64,000 bases of DNA, from assembly GCF_003590095.1 (NCBI RefSeq), contig NC_039482.1:3923657-3987656 (forward strand). The letters are read 5' to 3'. Position 1 is the stretch's first letter; every line of letters starts with the position of its first letter. Both the position numbers and the translations under genes were made by a program. Source of the stretch: Trichoplusia ni (taxonomy: Eukaryota; Arthropoda; Insecta; Lepidoptera; Noctuidae). This document shows positions 1-11,705 of the stretch, piece after piece. The notes under the pieces are model-generated. The model was given only the letters and a program-made list of their open reading frames with translations, was not told where the DNA came from and did no database searches.

Positions 1-695
1 GATACACTGGCCAGGCAGTCTATCATAACTGGAGACAAAAAGAAAACTCATCAGATATAAGTCACGTTACATCAATTCATCATAAGCTATTGCAAATGGA
101 TCTAATTTGTAACATTGACTACTTCCAATTAGTGACAAATCATATTTTTCTATTTATTACATTGAAACAGCTTTTTTCTCGGAAGCGCTGAATATTTTTA
201 CGCTTGCTTTTACTGGCAATAATCAATATATTTATCAGGAGATAAGGCTTTCAGATACGGGAGAAATTAACGAGGCCATGTTAGGAATATATTTATAAAT
301 AGTTCATATATTATTGAATTAACTTTCGGGAGGCAGATTCATCATTGTTTAAGGACAAGGACAGCGTATTTATCTGGGTTGTACGACTAGTTTCGGACCA
401 GCTCGATGTGAGAGCAAATGATTAAGGATTCCGGTTGGGTTCGAAGTTTGTCTAGTGCTTAAGGTATAAAGTAATGACGAATGAGAACTGATGAATCATT
501 ATTAAAAAGTAAAATCAGTATAGCTTACGGTAACGTTAAGCCTTGCGTTAAATAACTCGTGGAATATTTAAAAGTATTTAGCCAAATCTCATATGATGAG
601 AGGTCATCCCCAATCAAGAAATGAATGCGGGCACAATGAAAAGTAGCAAAGAACGGAAGCAAAATACGTATAAACTCATCCATAGCTTATTATGA
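1..695. other. Intergenic, AT-rich, no gene recognised
   Basis: No exon with recognisable protein similarity is seen on either strand. The only structured piece is a fragment near 350-435 resembling the dispersed repeat that carries CGACTAGTTTCGGACC and the inverted CCGGTTGGG/CCAACCGG motif, found again near 17.7, 21.4, 47.0 and 53.0 kb. Confidence 0.5.
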
Positions 696-925
696 ACTAG
701 CTTTTGCCCGTGACTCCGTCCGCGTGGTTAGAAGATATAAGTTATGATTTATAACTGCCCTGTTTATTCCACATTTTCCATTGTATCTTCGCTCTTATTA
801 GTCGCAGCGTGATGGTATATATCCTAAAACCGTCCTAGATGAATGGTCTATTGAAAACAAAAAGATTTTTTCAATTTGAACCAGTAGTTCCACTCTTCAG
901 CTTTATATATTAGTACAAATAGATT
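696..925 (+). repeat. SINE-like repeat, family A, copy 1
   Basis: This copy begins with ACTAGCTTTTGCCCGTGACT and ends with CTTTATATATTAGTACAAAT. It shares the body of the other copies in this window: the box with TTCGCTC.TATTAGTCGCAG, then GATGGT.TATA.CCTAAA, then TTCAATTTGAACCAGTAGTTCC. It lacks the GAGATTAGCGCGTTCAAACAAA segment present in most copies. Family assignment is by comparison of copies within the window; whether it derives from an RTE-type LINE end is from general knowledge of moth repeats and is uncertain. Confidence 0.75.
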
Positions 926-2583
926 AAATAGGTAGTTGATAATAAGTTAACATGTTATTTTTTTTCAATAACGAATGTTAATATTGTTCAATAAATGTAT
1001 TTCCTTCGACATTTTCATAGGACGGAAGCGTGAATGTTATTTCGTGTTATCTATAGATATTAGAAAACCTTTTTTCCGGTTAGTCCCCACACGCGTCACC
1101 GACGTCACTCTTATCGAGTATTTTGTTATGAATTTCCTCCTAAAACCAATGAATCATGATTTTGGAGATAGCTACAAGGATATTTCGGAAATATTTGTTC
1201 GGCTGCACAGCTATTGAACAAATGGACTGGTTTTGATGAGTGTGTTCCATTTTCAACCCCCGAAGCTAAAAGAGGGGGTGTTATAACGTTGACGTATCCA
1301 TCTATTTGATTGTGACATTAAGTTTTTAATTAAGTTTGTTTTGTATTAAAGATGTGCAAGTGTTCTTAGACATGTTAAGTTATTGAGCCGTTTAAAAAGC
1401 CTAAATTTTTTTTTGATAGGTTTATAACATATGATTTATATACCATGGTTTGAACTAACATATATATGAAACCGTTAAGTCACCGGAAAAATAAGGTATC
1501 GTGTACAACTCAACAAATAGAGTATTTATTAAAATTTTAATTAGGTATAGTTAAGTAGGTGTTTTTAGATGTATATAGGCCTTTTATATTTTTAGAGGCT
1601 AACATATTTTACTCTTAGCTGAATACTAGCTAATGATGAACGTTTTCTTTAACAAGTACCTTCAGAACGTTGAATAATAAACATACAAAGCGAGCACAGA
1701 ACCTTGTCAATTGTTCTCTTGTTCTGTAAACCCGGTGTGGGCGTTTTTGTGCCATCAGTACCCACGTCCAACTGAGTGGGCACAGCTTTAGAAGCTCAAA
1801 TTAACAAGCCTGATATTTATAACTTTGAATAAAGATATTTAAAGGAGAATGAATTTGAAACACTAATGTTCAATAGCAAAAAAACTTGGTTTTTATTTGT
1901 TTTATTATTTGGGATTCACAAGCATTCAAGATACATGCACAATATATCCAAGACATTAGGATTGGCGTAGCGTATATTGGCAATATTGGAAATAATCCGT
2001 ACCCCGTAAGAGAATGAAATTTGAAGAATCGCTCACCGAAAGGGTGAAAACGGAATTTTGTACCGAAGGCGCCCCTGTCTGTCATCAGGTTATAACTCAT
2101 GAATTGTGATGACAAAACAGTTGGAATTTTCACAGATGATGTATTGCTATTGCCGCTATTACAACAAATAATTATATAATAAATTTAAATTGGTTTTCTA
2201 TAGAATATTAATTTTGTACTGAACGTTCGGTGTCGCAAGTCAACTTGCACTTGATTGAGATTTTAGTTCTTTTGTTGTTGGACTTCTATATATTAAAGAT
2301 ATCATCAATGTTAGCGCTTCTATAAATGCTAATTATTCCAAAAAAGTTGGTTTTTTTACTTGTGGGAAGAAATCTGCAATCCTCCGCAACTCAAACCTAT
2401 TATTATTATTCTCAGGAGAGCTATGAATGCCGATAAAAGTACAATATCAGAAGGTAACACTATTACTTACAGTTATTTGTATTGTGTCTCGTGAGTCAAT
2501 ACTAAGGACTAATAACTTCGACAATCTTACCATGCTAGAATATTGATATAGATATATGAATGGTAGATACAGTTTCTTGTTAG
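926..2583. other. Intergenic, AT-rich, repeat debris
   Basis: No gene recognised. The stretch at about 1235-1395 (purine-rich AAGAGGGGGTGTTATAACGT, later TTTTGTATTAAAG and TTCTTAGAC) is a fragment of the repeat seen more completely at 17500-17885. The small ORFs here show no familiar domain. Confidence 0.45.
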
Positions 2584-2905
2584 ACTAGTTCTAACCACGA
2601 CTTCGTCCGCGTGGGATTTAACAAAAAAATACTGTGTTATTCGAAAAGTTACTCGTTATTTAATCAGCTACCTGAAAGTAAAAGTACTGTCGAAATCGAT
2701 CCAGTCATTTCAGAGATTATCCGGAACGAACCAGAAACAGACAGTCTAAAATTTTAAGTTGAGGTTAATCTTAATCTTGTCCTTTATTTTTAGTATTTGT
2801 TGTTATACTGGTAGCAGATCATACATTGTTTTTCTGTAAAACGGTTCATGAGACACAGCCTGATAACAGACAGACGAACAGACAGTGGAGTCTCAGAATA
2901 AACTA
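2584..2905 (+). repeat. SINE/LINE-end-like repeat, family B
   Basis: Starts ACTAGTTCTAACCACGACTT with CGTCCGCGTGGG, the same head as family A, but has a different body ending in tandem ACAGACAGACGAACAGACAG. A related copy lies at 11411-11705. Such heads followed by CAGACAGACAG are common dispersed repeats in moth genomes; no coding capacity. Confidence 0.55.
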
Positions 2906-3418
2906 AAAATATATTAAACCTACTTTCACTACCAACGTCAGAAAACAATCTCTCAACGCTGTTTCAGATTAAATAAACTCATGATTTTGTTAAAAGGGTG
3001 CAAATAATTCATAGCTTACGTTAATAGCGGCCAGATAGTCAAGGATTATCGTAGGCGTTATTAAAGGCAGAATACATTAATTCCAGTGCCTACATGTAAT
3101 TTTAGAAGGTATAAGTAGGCGAGACTAATGCCATATTATCGTATGGACTCTTCCATATTTATGAGGTGAACTGTTTGAATAAATCCTCTTGTGTTAAAAC
3201 CTTTTTGGAATAAAATTTAAATTTGAATTTTGTGTCGTTATGAGTGATTTTGCTATCCATATTTAAATGGTACTTTTATTTTAATCATTTGTTTTTGGTA
3301 GACTCATATTTATTTTTATTAATACCGATGTAGAATTTTTAGGGCGAACTTTTCCCAGGGTCTTTAAAAGTACTGTTAGATTTTAAGGGTTCTCAAGAGT
3401 GAAAACAGAACTCTATTT

Positions 3419-3713
3419 TATGATATAAGTTATTATTTATACCTGCCCTGCTTTTTTCACATTTTCCATTGTATCTTCGCTCCTATTAGTCGCAGAGTTT
3501 CTAGCCTAAAGCCTTCCTCGATGAAAGGTCTATTCAATACAAAAAAAAAATTAGTCGTAGCGTGATGGTTTATAGCCTAAAGCCTTCCTCGATGAATAGC
3601 TATTCACCACAAAAAGAATTTTTCAATTTGGACCAGTAGTTCCTGAGATTAGCGCGTTCAAACAAACAAACTCTTCAGCTTTATATATTAGTATAGTATA
3701 GATTCTGCCTGTT
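3419..3713 (+). repeat. SINE-like family A, copy 2, with internal duplication
   Basis: The head is missing (the copy starts in TATAAGTTATTATTTATACC) and the tail TTATATATTAGTATAG is present. The segment beginning TTAGTCGCAG and running through GCCTAAAGCCTTCCTCGATG occurs twice in tandem, near 3488-3540 and 3551-3597. This suggests slippage or template switching between copies. Confidence 0.75.
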
Positions 3714-6124
3714 TATCCCTCCATTGTCAGGTTGTATTCCTTGTTATATAATTTAAAGTACTATTTGCTATATACCTTACAAAAAGTAGGTATTATACAA
3801 AAAAAGGTCCTTAACAAATACCGTTACTTGAGTATCAAAGTTAAAGTGCATCATAAAAAGTTTACGCCTGAAGCTTTGACACCATTTACAAAAGTTTGAC
3901 GTAAAAGGTTCGTATCGATGTCATTAGGACTCTTTCAGACGTGCGTGTAATTCGCGTGATTAAGCTCGTGAAAAGGCGTGTAGTGCCATGTTTCGCGGTC
4001 TTTCTAGCGCGACAAACGAGTGACTGCTTCCCCCATAATTTTCCAGTTGGGTAATCATGTAACCACTTATCTATCTTTCCAGTCAAATGCAATTGTATAT
4101 GATTGGCATTTCTTTTCTCATGAAAGAACTTAACCGCCTTGGATCATTTCCGTACATTTAACCATTCAATCAGTTTAAGCGTATTAAGAAATGAATCTTA
4201 TCTTTAGATGTAGTTTATATGAATATCAAAATACAGCGCATATAAACGCCAAAACGGACCGCATTAAGACCCGCAAGTGTGCAACCGGTCTTAGAGAATA
4301 AAGTGCCTATAGACGCTTTCCTTCGTCGGGTGCAAACAGTAAAAGTTAAGGGCGACTTAAATGTTTTGTAAGACATTACTCCGAGCAATGGTTTGATAGG
4401 GTCGAAGTACTTAAAGTATGAATCGAATTAGTGTTGTACTTGTATGAAACATTTCAAGAACTTTAAGATCAAGATGCTTTTTTTTCTGAAACTTTTGTAA
4501 CAGTTAATACAGTTATAAGTAAAACTGAAAATAAAAGTTCAACACAAGAAAATTTACCAAAAACATAACATGGTAGGAATTTACGTCTTGAATATTGATA
4601 TTGAATGCGCATTTACTTTTAATTTATAGTAATTTTTATTATTAACGGCCTTTATTATTTCAATTATTTAATCATTTCAGTTATATTAGTTAGATACAAA
4701 ATAAATATACATACTTTAAATAACGGAACGTAATGCTGTATTTATTGAAGACGATAAACATTTATTCTCTGGCTTTAAACTCCCCGTACTCACAGTGTTT
4801 AAGTAAATTCAAACATTCAACAGCTCCTATGCCTCGAGCTCCTAAAGCAATACCGTTACCACTGAGTAAGCGAGACGGCACAAAACACGCATAGCGGTAT
4901 CTCGCTCGCACAAACCAAACTTTATGAAGTCTAAGATCGCAGAATACATTCGTTCCGTATAACTTTTACGTTGCCGCGTTGTGAATATTTGAAACGAATA
5001 AGTTTAAATGCAACTCCCGGAAAAACTACTTTAAAAAGAAAATTCTTAGGTTTATTTTTGAAATAAAATTTCTCTGAGTCGAGTTGTGGAACATTTCTTT
5101 TTGAATTCTCATGGGGAAGAAATGTTGAATGGGGCTTTGTAAAGAGGATTTATTTGCTAGTTTTAAGGCTGTTTGCCGGTTTCGTTTGCTTGGAGAGTTG
5201 TGTAAATGTTTTAGTGTTGGGTTTTAAAACAAGACTTCCGCCATTTATGTATGTATGGTGTGACTATAGTGTAGTTCATGGAACCTTAGCTGCATAGATG
5301 AACTGTTTCTTTTTGTTTTCAACCGTTTTTGAAAAGGAGGTGTTTATCAATTCGTTGAAGTGACGTTGAAGGTTCTTTAATATTTAACATGAAAAAAGCT
5401 GTCATTTGTCTCATAATTTCATCAAGAGTTTTTGTTTTTGTTGGAAGGTGGTTATTATAGTATATTTATTTCTATTTATAAAAATATATTATTGTGTAAC
5501 ACTAGGTATATGGCAAGTAAATTTTGTCAATTTGTTATTACTAACTGAATATAATATCAAAAGTTTACCAAAAACATTTAACACTAATAAAATAATCTCT
5601 CTGAATAAGCTTAGGATACTTCTTCTACGGTGCGTAACTACTGCGGTCAGCTTCTTGTAATATTCCTCATCAGTAAATAAGCGGAACTGTTCTTCTAGGA
5701 TAGCTATGGTCCACCCCCTCATGTTCCCTAACCAACCGATTAATATTATAATGTACAATTCAACCAATTATTTTTTTCCTTTGATTAGAACCAACAATTT
5801 CAGGAATGACCATGAAATAACTTAACAAGCCTATAATACAGAGCAATAACTCCTAACATTCTTTTAACGAAGTTTTTCAGGCAAGCAAAATTAATTTCAA
5901 CGCGGGAAGGAAATAATTCTTTGACAGAAAATAAAAAAGAAAACCGCGTAAATGTAAGCATCTTTCGGCCTTTGAGTTTCCTTTGGCAACGACATCTTTT
6001 TTTCCGTTTATGTTGAAGCAGCTTGTTTTCTGCGATGGCAATTTATTTTATTTAAAAAAAATATTTGTTTTTACTTGATGCACATGAATATTGGACGTAA
6101 AATGGTAGGCTATGGGTTTTTTTT
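3714..6124. other. Intergenic, no feature recognised
   Basis: AT-rich sequence without a recognisable exon, inverted repeat or dispersed repeat. The missing upstream exons of the caspase gene at 6306 could lie here or left of the window, but I could not identify a large-subunit exon with the active-site QACxG motif. Confidence 0.4.
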
Positions 6125-6127
6125 TTT

Positions 6128-6262
6128 CAGTCATTACTTTCCCACTGCAGGGCAAAGGCCTCCCTTAGATTCTTCCACTCTGTCCGGTCTATTGCTTTTG
6201 CCATCCACTGTTTGTGGTACGCATCCAGTTCGTCGCGCCATCTCATTCGAGGCCGTCCTCGT
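6128..6262. repeat. Dispersed repeat containing CCCACTGCAGGGCAAAGGCC
   Basis: Contains TTTCCCACTGCAGGGCAAAG followed by GCCTCCC and GGCCGTCCTCGTC. Related pieces occur at 19755-19800 (CCCACTGCTGGGCACATGCC) and 23525-23600 (TGTCCACTATTGGCCACAGG). It ends about 45 bases before the caspase exon acceptor. Confidence 0.6.
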
Positions 6263-6305
6263 CACATTTAAATTCTGATGTACAACTTTCATAAACAACT
6301 TTCAG

Positions 6306-7366
6306 GAACGAACTCCACGGCAGCTGGTTCATCCAAGCTCTATGCAGTAAGATCGACAGCCTATCTAACACGCACGATCTTGAATCCATCATAACGGAAG
6401 TCAAACGGGATGTAGCCATCGACAAACAGCACGAAGAGTACAACAGACGAACCTTCGAAATGAACGTTAACAAACAAATGCCGGTTATGACGTCAACACT
6501 GATCAGGAAACTGTTTTTGAAGAAGTTTGGGGATCTGCCGAATGTGGAGACCTTTGTCGATAAGGTGAAAACTCCGAATGATTCAAGGAGAGAAGTCCTG
6601 GACACCATCCAGCCTAGTACCCCACTTCTGGTGCAGTTTGGGCCGTGTTCCTGCTTTTTGGGGCATTTTTCGTATTTGAGAAACTGTTTGAGGTAATTTT
6701 TGGGTTATTTTTAATTTCTGGTAAAAAATCATGGGTAGAATGAGGAAGGAGGTTTTAGCACATAAATAAGTATTATACATATGTAGAATTACTAGTTATA
6801 TGATTTAACATGAAAAAGTATATTAGTTTATTAATATTTATATTTTTACTGTACTGATTTCCGAACGGCTTAATTAATTACGTCCGCCTTTGACATGCAG
6901 TGCATACAATAATCATAGGTCATATATTCTATTTTTTGTAACATATCAAAATCAAAAAGATTTTTTATCAAATAGGCAATTTTCCAGGCACTTTTAAAAC
7001 GTTAAAGTCATTCCCCAGTGTCTGTTATTTTCCTATGGAAGAGAACTGTCAAGAAAATCTGACCAAAACCGCTATTATACCGTCCAAAGCTATCATTAGT
7101 TTTGTGTAAACTTTGATACACAAAAATGTAAAAAAAAAGCACCTAACCAACCACATTATTAATTCTGCATATCCATTTCCAGGTACTTCATCGAAGAGAA
7201 CCCTAACGACGAAGCAGCAAAGTCTCTCCTAGAAGTCGCGAACGCATTCGAAGATAGCGTAGACTTCAACACATCCAAAGAGAAAATGAGCAAAGCTATC
7301 AGCAAACATTTAGACACGAACGCCCAATCCAGTAGATATTATAAGTTCTTGCATTTATACAAGTAA
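6306..7366 (+). CDS. Caspase, 3' exons (p10 small subunit), partial gene
   Basis: Two exons are seen: 6306-6692 and 7183-7366 (stop TAA at 7364). The first follows a CTTTCAG acceptor and enters with one leftover base. It encodes NELHGSWFIQALC, the signature of the caspase small subunit (beta strand and S3-pocket loop), then DLESIITEVKRDVAIDKQ and KQMPVMTSTLIRKLFLKKFG, matching the conserved end of the p10 fold. Caspases are cysteine proteases of apoptosis or immune signalling. The frame then continues about 45 residues to donor AG|GTAATT, whose phase matches acceptor CCAG|GTACTTC; the last exon ends in SSRYYKFLHLYK. Most effector caspases stop soon after the p10 core, so about 100 extra residues are unusual. 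The catalytic p20 exons are not found here. Initiator versus effector type is not decided; an alternative is a caspase pseudogene fragment. Confidence 0.75.
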
Positions 7367-7674
7367 CGTTGCATTTATTATACGTAGATAAACAATTAAA
7401 CAAATGACAGTAGAAGAAATAAGTAATAACGAATGAAAACGAATGAAAAAAAAAACGATTGATCTTGCATTTATTATACGTAAATTAGTTTATTTTGAAA
7501 CAAATGACAGTAAAACAAATTAACATGGAAATAAGAATATAAAAAAGAATGAATAATAAACTTGTTTTAGATACTAGACTGATGACTAGATATTTGAACA
7601 ATATTTTATCACTCTCGCATTTATTACAAAACAAAAGATATCACACAATCTAAAATTGTCTTGTATTTTGAGTA

Positions 7675-7860
7675 GGACCCCAATTCCGCTTTTCACGGAA
7701 CATGAATGAATTCAGTACGCGGCAGAACACTCACGGTCAATAGCATAAATTTCCAATTATTGCGTTGGCAAAATATTTTATTAAGCGAATACGAATATTG
7801 TCAAATTTAATCCTACCTCCATGCATTTATCCGCCATTGTAAGTAGCGGAATTGGGACCC
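7675..7860. mobile_element. Short inverted-repeat element (MITE)
   Basis: The left end GGACCCCAATTCCGCTTTTC and the right end AGTAGCGGAATTGGGACCC form an imperfect terminal inverted repeat around CCCAATTCCGCT. It is 186 bp with no coding capacity. A related piece at 19676-19740 has the same end and the shared internal TTTACAATGGC and ATGAATG. Flanks TGAGTA and TGAGAG only partly match, so the target duplication is unclear. Confidence 0.6.
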
Positions 7861-8493
7861 TGAGAGAGAGACTTTAGGAATGAACAAAAAAATGTTTTTC
7901 TTTATTAAAGACGGTATTTGAACGAAAAATAAAAGGGAGAAATGAAATGAAATGATTCTATAGAATTTAATAAACAACATATTTTAATTTCTGCGTTTCA
8001 TTGAAAAATATATTTAAGAATTTAAATACCTACTTTCTTGATTCTTCGGTAAAGTTAAAGAGTTAGTCGTAAGGTTTTTTTTGTGCTTTTGAATGAATTT
8101 ATTTTAATAATATTAATTGTTATTTTATCTTTTCAATACATTTTTTTTGTAAGTATAAACCTTATGCAGGTATATTATCAATTCCATTGAAATACTCTGC
8201 ATTTGTTTATGAACTTAACTCGAATTTTAAAATTGTCTGGACTTTAAACGACACTAGGACCCCTGAGTTTGTTTCGACATTTCTTCTCAGAGTAGTCAAA
8301 TAGGAAATGTTAGCTAAAGCGTTCTAAAAAAAGACATGTAAAAGTGATAAAATATCCTATTTGCAAAATAAATCATTTCATTTCATTTTATTTCAATAAA
8401 TGCTATTTTTCGTCAATAGCCCTACAATTACTTTACATTTACTTACGGGTGAGAATCTCGTCTACATCTTCTATACCTACTACTTACTCTAAA
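7861..8493. other. Intergenic, with a TCATT-rich LINE-like tail
   Basis: No gene. The segment 8370-8395 (AAATCATTTCATTTCATTTT) looks like the short tandem tail of a non-LTR retrotransposon, but no coding part of that element is attached. Confidence 0.4.
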
Positions 8494-8735
8494 ACTAGCT
8501 GTCGCCCGCGACTTCGTCCCCGTGGGTAGAAGATATAAGTTATGATTTATACCTGCCCTATTTTATTCACATTTTCCATTGTATTTTCGCTCCTTTTAGT
8601 CGCAGCGTGATGGTTTATAGCCTAAAGCCTTCCTTGACAAATGGTCTATTCAACACAAAAAGTTTTTCAATTTGGACCAGTAGTTCCTGAGATTAGCGCG
8701 TTCAAACAAACATACAAACAAACTCTTCAGCTTTA
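8494..8735 (+). repeat. SINE-like family A, copy 3, left piece (split by LINE)
   Basis: Full head ACTAGCTGTCGCCCGCGACT and body. The copy breaks at ...CTCTTCAGCTTTA, 15-20 bases before the usual end. The missing tail TATATATTAGTA is found at 9759-9785, immediately after the tail of the retrotransposon in between, so the copy was split by an insertion. Confidence 0.85.
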
Positions 8736-9758
8736 GCAGTGTGTCGTGGGCAGCCTCTAGCTCAGATGTGTATCAGTCAGAATGCGGGGTGAGACAAGGG
8801 GGGTTAAGCTCGCCACGGCTCTTCAACTTATATATTAACCAGCTAATCGTTGAGCTCAGCAACACCAAAGTCGGATGTCATATTGATGGAATTTGTATAA
8901 ATAACATTAGCTATGCAGACGACATGGTGTTGCTGAGCCCGTCGATCGGCGCACTGAGGCGACTGCTCGCCATTTGTGAGTCATACGCATTGAAACATGG
9001 TCTCAAATATAATGGTATGAAGAGTGAATTCATGGTGTTTAAGGCAGGAAATGTAACGTACTCTGATGTTCCTGATGTGTTGCTTTCTGGCTCACCACTG
9101 CGTAGGGTGAACAAATTTAAATACTTGGGGCACTGGGTCACAGAAGATTTAAAAGATAACTGTGACATTGACAGGGAACGCAGGTCGCTGGCTGTTCGCT
9201 GTAACATGTTGGCTCGCAGGTTTGCAAGGTGTACAAAACCAGTTAAAATAACGCTCTTCAAAGCCTACTGCCAATCTTTTTACACATGCAGCCTGTGGGC
9301 CAATTACACTCAGCGAGCATACAGTGACCTGCGTGTCCAATATAATAATGCACTGAGAGTACTGTTGGGGCTACCATGGCGTTGTAGTGCGTCAGGGATG
9401 TTCGCAGAAACAGGTGTTGACGGCTTCACAGCCATCATGAGAAAACGTTGTGCTTCCCTGATGGCTCGTATGGGTGCTAGTGCCAACACTATACTCAGTG
9501 TATTTGCTGAGCGGTGGGACTCCCCAATGTTAAAACGCTGGGTCCACCTACATGTTCAATAAATGAATGGCTTATGTATTGTGACTTATATATTATGATT
9601 ATTATTGTGTTTAAATTAATGTAATATAACGAATGTAATGTACCTATATTTTTTATAATGATTTTAATATGTACCTACTAACACTAGATATTAAGTTAAC
9701 ATTGTTACTAACACTATGGACATGGTCTGAAATAAATGATTTGATTGATTTGATTGAT
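8736..9758 (+). mobile_element. 5'-truncated non-LTR retrotransposon (LINE), reverse transcriptase C-terminal half
   Basis: An open frame from about 8738 to a TAA at 9560 encodes the C-terminal half of a reverse transcriptase. It has CGVRQGGLSSPRLFNLYIN (the QGxxxSPxLF motif), ISYADDMVLLS (the catalytic YADD box), LKYNGMKSEFMVF and FKYLGHWVTED, then the thumb and C-terminal region ending WVHLHVQ. The N-terminal endonuclease and the fingers domain are missing, as usual for 5' truncation during target-primed reverse transcription. The 3' UTR ends in a tandem GATTTGATTGATTTGATTGATT tail. The closest clade is probably in the CR1/Daphne/Kiri assemblage, but this is uncertain. Dead as an element because half is missing. 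Confidence 0.88.
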
Positions 9759-9785
9759 TATATATTAGTATATATAGATATAGAT
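9759..9785 (+). repeat. SINE-like family A, copy 3, right piece
   Basis: TATATATTAGTATATATAGA followed by TATAGAT is the expected end of the family A copy that starts at 8494. It follows directly after the LINE tail. The short sequence TTA or TTTA at both junctions is compatible with a small target-site duplication. Confidence 0.7.
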
Positions 9786-10727
9786 AACTACCTTGCCAAG
9801 AGATCTTCAAAATTATTTCTGCGTACCTATATTTTCAGCCAACACCCAGGGAATATAACGCCCGAATTGGTTTTATGAATCAAACTACGCAATATGAAAA
9901 GAATTTTATACCCACGTCGCTTTACACAAAACATGTCAAGGTTATCTGAAAAAAATAACTGCAAACTAACCCATTTACCAAGAATTTTATTGTTTCAAAT
10001 TGCTTTCAAATCATAACATTTTTTAATATTCGTTGACAGGTGGACACAAGATGGCGGGCCCTTTCAATGGTGTTCTATTTTTGAATATTCATTGCTGGGA
10101 GGAATGTGCTTTTGTTACTCACTTATATTTCCTTATGGATTTTTCAGAAAATTCAAAATCGGATGTTCGTATGGTACCTAGTCAGATTTTCCAGTACGTA
10201 CGTACCTACAATTAGATTCATTGTTTCAAGGTAGAAAAAAATCATAAACATTTACAAAGGCATAATAAATTTCAAGTAGATAGATTTCACAATGATAGAA
10301 AAAAACAGTTTCGAAAAATAACTACAACGACACTGTTAACGTTAACATGCCGTTTAAAATTTTGATACTTGTCTCAACTATTAATAAATAAATTTTATGA
10401 TAATAAAAAAAACAGAATTGAACTGTTTACTGTGTGTACACCGTTAGCAATGAGGTGAGATAATGATTACCTTACTGTTTTTTTATTGCTATTAGTTTTT
10501 TTTAATTATTTCCTCACTAAGGTATTTAATCCATATCTAGCATTTGGTTTCAATAATATTCAATTCACATGCACTATGACACTCAGACTTGGGAAAGCAT
10601 TACGCGGGGATCGAACCCGTCAGACCCCAACGACTAGGCCATCCTAATAACCCTCCTAAATTCTAAAACTAAAGTTAGATGTAAATATTAATTAAATAGA
10701 TAGTAATATTTATTGAAATTCCAACTC
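9786..10727. other. Intergenic, with a tRNA-SINE fragment at 10560-10650 (-)
   Basis: No gene. Near 10603-10625 the reverse strand reads as a B-box-like GGTTCGATCCC (plus strand GGGGATCGAACCC) in a degenerate tRNA-derived SINE context. There is no intact cloverleaf. Confidence 0.45.
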
Positions 10728-11095
10728 ATCATCATTGGCCTAGCCTTTTCCCATCTATGTTGGGGTCGGCTACCAGTCTAACCGGTTTCAGCTGAGTACC
10801 AGTGTTTTACAAGGAGCGACTACCTATCTGACCTCCTCAACCCAGTTACTTGGGCAACACGATACTCCTTGGTTAGACTGGTTGTCAGACTTTTCAAGCT
10901 TCTGACTACCTGTAACGACTATCAAAGATGTAGGAATAACAGCCGGGACCCACAATTTAACGTGCCTTCCGAAACACGGAGGAACTCGCTATGACACAGA
11001 TGGTCACCCATCTACGGACCAACCGCGTCAAGCATAGCTTAACCTGTGAGCGTTTCACTTATGCGGTTATAGCTTAGCCACGAGCTGTAGTTGTA
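10728..11095 (-). repeat. Dispersed repeat, family D (long copy)
   Basis: Contains CCTAGCCTTTTCCCATCTAT, GTTGGGGTCGGCTACCAGTC, GGGCAACACGATACTCCTTG, AGCCGGGACCCACAATTTAA and CGTGCCTTCCGAAACACGGA. The same string of motifs, often in reverse orientation, recurs at 12880-13015, 16838-17170, 18272-18338, 31986-32025, 37305-37412, 52196-52455 and 60259-60405. It is non-coding and typical of repeats seen all over moth genomes. The strand is only relative to the other copies. Confidence 0.75.
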
Positions 11096-11410
11096 GTTGA
11101 AATTTCAACTATGTTCTAATTTAAAAACTATCACAACATCATACAAAATAATCTTTAAGCTAAGCAAATACTCCTCGTGCTATGAAAATATTTAGTTCCC
11201 CTGTTGGTATTATATTCTAAAAGGAAAATTGATAACAATGTGCATTGAAAACAGGTAAGTTAACGGTGAAAGCAGTCTCGGCGGAACTACAACAAATACT
11301 GATGTTATCCTTACAATAGAAATTGTTTTACGTATTCATATAAAGTCTGTCTGTCTGTTTGTAAACGAAAAAACAACAAAATTGTATAACATGCAGCTTT
11401 ATAAAAAAAT

Positions 11411-11705
11411 ACTAGCTGTTGCTCGCGGCTTCGCTTGGTTTTAGGTTACCTATATATATATTACAAATGAAAATTTCAACTTTTTAGCTTTATAGGTTTA
11501 TGAGGATTTTTACAGCCTAGTGACAGACTATCAGACAGCGGAACCTCAATAAGTTCAGTTTTTAGTTTTTACCCATTTGGTTTCAACACCCAAAAAAAAA
11601 ATCCCTAGCCAATCTAGTAAAATCAATAAATTGTTGAAATTACTACTTAATCAGCCAATTAAACTAAAATGTATTATATCAAAGGCATAGCCGTAGGGCA
11701 AGCTA
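11411..11705 (+). repeat. Family B SINE/LINE-end-like repeat, second copy
   Basis: Begins ACTAGCTGTTGCTCGCGGCT, continues with CTTCGCTTGGTTTTAGGTTA, and contains a degenerate CAGACTATCAGACAGCGGAA segment like that of the 2584 copy. Non-coding. Confidence 0.5.
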
